Shown: piece after piece, positions 30,245 through 31,104 of the stretch
How positions within the stretch are numbered: position 1 is the stretch's first letter
Layout: each line of letters begins with the position of its first letter
Assembly (NCBI GenBank): GCA_052035915.1
Contig: JBPOHE010000021.1
Coordinates: 1 to 31,104 of the forward strand
Direction: 5' to 3'
DNA from: JBPOHE01 sp052035915
GTDB lineage: Bacteria; Pseudomonadota; Gammaproteobacteria; Chromatiales; Chromatiaceae
Length of the DNA stretch: 31,104 bases
Notes under the pieces: generated by a model
What the model was told of the DNA's origin: nothing
Database searches by the model: none
The model's input: only the letters and a program-made list of their open reading frames with translations
Position numbers and translations under genes: made by a program

Positions 30245-31015
30245 ATGATTCCTGTGATTGTTGGGGTAGATATTGCCAAGACCAAGTTCGATGTCGCCCG
30301 CTTGGCCGAGAGTACATACCGGCATGCGAAATTTGAGAACACGTCCGAGGGGTTGGCCCGCTTCGTCGCTTGGCTGGCCGCTTTCGGCGAGGCTCCCGCG
30401 CTCATCTGTATGGAGGCCACCGGCGCTTACAGTCGGCCACTCGCCGAGTATCTGGTTGAACAGGGTTTCAACGTCAGCGTCGTCAACCCCGCCACGATCG
30501 CCGCCTTCGCCAAAAGCGAACTGAGCCGGGTGAAAACCGACAAAACCGATGCCAAACTCATCAGCCGCTACGCCTTGGCGATGCAACCACCGCCCTGGAC
30601 CCCACCACCGCACGAAATTCGCCAGTTACAAGCCCTCCTGCGTCGGGTCGAACATCTTCTGGAGATGGAGCGGATGGAAAAGAATCGCTTGGAGACCGCC
30701 GATCCAACCATCACCCAGTCGATCCAGTCCGTGCTCACCACCCTAGAGAAAGAGATCAAGGCCACTCGCGACCAAATCCACCAACACATGGACACTCATC
30801 CAGACCTGAAACGCCGACGCGACCTCCTCGACTCCATCCCGGGTGTTGGCGAAGCCACCGCCGCTTGGCTCCTGACCGTATTCAGCAAACACTACGCCTT
30901 TACCAACGCCAAGCAGGCGGTGGCCCATGTCGGATTGGCTCCCGTTATCCGCCAGTCCGGCAAGTGGACGGGGAAAACCCACATTTCCAAATCCGGCGAT
31001 CCTTTGGCGGCGTAA
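30245..31015 (+). CDS. IS110-family transposase, C-terminally truncated
   Basis: A 256-residue DEDD recombinase, against about 320-340 for the family. The RuvC-like domain is intact: Asp9 in GVDIAKTKFDV, Glu57 in CMEATGAY, and Asp99/Asp102 in KTDKTDAKLI. The coiled-coil linker (about 125-185) and the start of the Tnp domain (LLDSIPGVGEATAAWLL; AVAHVGLAPVIRQSGKWTG) follow. Ser238 in RQSGK matches the family's catalytic serine by position. The protein should continue after HISKSGDP with an Arg-Leu-Arg-type segment of about 70 residues. Instead it reads LAA and stops, and no frame downstream resumes the family sequence, so the gene was cut by a deletion or by another insertion near 31004. It is probably inactive. 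Confidence 0.9.
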   Translation: MIPVIVGVDIAKTKFDVARLAESTYRHAKFENTSEGLARFVAWLAAFGEAPALICMEATGAYSRPLAEYLVEQGFNVSVVNPATIAAFAKSELSRVKTDKTDAKLISRYALAMQPPPWTPPPHEIRQLQALLRRVEHLLEMERMEKNRLETADPTITQSIQSVLTTLEKEIKATRDQIHQHMDTHPDLKRRRDLLDSIPGVGEATAAWLLTVFSKHYAFTNAKQAVAHVGLAPVIRQSGKWTGKTHISKSGDPLAA

Positions 31016-31104
31016 ATAAATAACTGTTAGCAACAAATAGATCTGTCCGGTTTAGTAGCACATAAACTGTCCGCTTTGATGTGCGCGGTGGGAAGGCGCG
31101 AAGG
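31016..31104. other. Sequence beyond the transposase break, unidentified
   Basis: The last 89 bases do not continue the transposase. AACTGT occurs at 31021-31026 and 31066-31071, and GTCCGGTTT / GTCCGCTTT occur about 30 bases apart, which resembles the iterated end of another insertion sequence. Too little is visible to name it. Confidence 0.3.

Larger units (their letters stand above)
29888..31015 (+). mobile_element. IS110-family insertion sequence, 3'-truncated
   Basis: A transposase gene with a structured non-coding leader of about 350 bases, the layout of IS110-group elements, whose left end carries the bridge RNA. The left boundary is not defined; 29888 is only the first base after copy E. 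The similarity of copies D and E runs on for about ten bases (AACAA(T/C)CGAGC) and then stops near 29897, which may be the true junction. The 3' part of the transposase is missing. Confidence 0.5.

Noticed and set aside
31021..31034. Similarity of the segment after the transposase break to the middle of repeat copy A
   Set aside because: About 13 shared bases on the opposite strand (TATTTGTTGCTAA), but no other part of the repeat is present; probably chance in A/T-rich sequence.

Overview
The window looks like a chromosomal segment of a GC-rich gammaproteobacterium, possibly of the Chromatiales / purple sulfur type. The strongest support is the gene order mutL-miaA-hfq-hflX-hflK-hflC, which is typical of Gammaproteobacteria; the closer placement is inference only.

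Layout. (1) 1-1867: tail of an unidentified reading frame, an outer-membrane beta-barrel protein and a small exported PEGA-like protein on the + strand. (2) 2374-9270, minus strand: an exopolysaccharide/O-antigen block (Wzy-like polymerase, a sugar-transferase/WecG fusion, a canonical phosphoglycosyl transferase, a nucleotidyltransferase/sugar-transferase fusion) followed by pyrE and an exported DUF4124 coiled-coil protein. (3) 9674-10273: a GNAT acetyltransferase with a doubtful 5' end. (4) 10298-17753: a sulfatase module (FadL porin, DUF2092 protein, Asn-rich exported repeat protein, small membrane protein, anaerobic sulfatase-maturing radical SAM enzyme, Ser-type sulfatase), bounded by two 56-bp inverted repeats. 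(5) 18355-22420, minus strand: a nickel/cobalt ECF uptake operon (two NikK/NikL-like periplasmic proteins, an outer-membrane barrel, CbiM, CbiQ, CbiO). (6) 22743-29551: mutL, miaA, hfq, hflX, hflK, hflC. (7) 29888-31104: an IS110-family transposase gene that stops early, preceded by a strongly structured leader that could hold a bridge RNA, then unidentified sequence at the window edge.

Five long intergenic regions each carry one copy of the same ~117-bp non-coding element, all in the same orientation (2232-2348, 9498-9615, 18043-18159, 22520-22637, 29772-29887). Each copy has short terminal inverted repeats (CCGGGCA / TGCCCGG, decayed on the left in two copies), two internal GTTCTC-N5-GAGAAC palindromes starting 41 bp apart (40 in one copy), and a right arm of exactly 30 bp. 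I do not recognise this family; it behaves like a MITE or REP-like element and is the most striking unexplained structure here.

Functional links: the sulfatase has Ser in the modification motif and sits beside the matching radical SAM maturase, so the two almost certainly work together. The FadL protein suggests a hydrophobic sulfate ester as substrate. In the polysaccharide block three consecutive proteins carry the same sugar-transferase fold, but only one keeps the catalytic Asp-Glu pair. In the metal operon three consecutive exported proteins are predicted to begin with histidine after signal cleavage.
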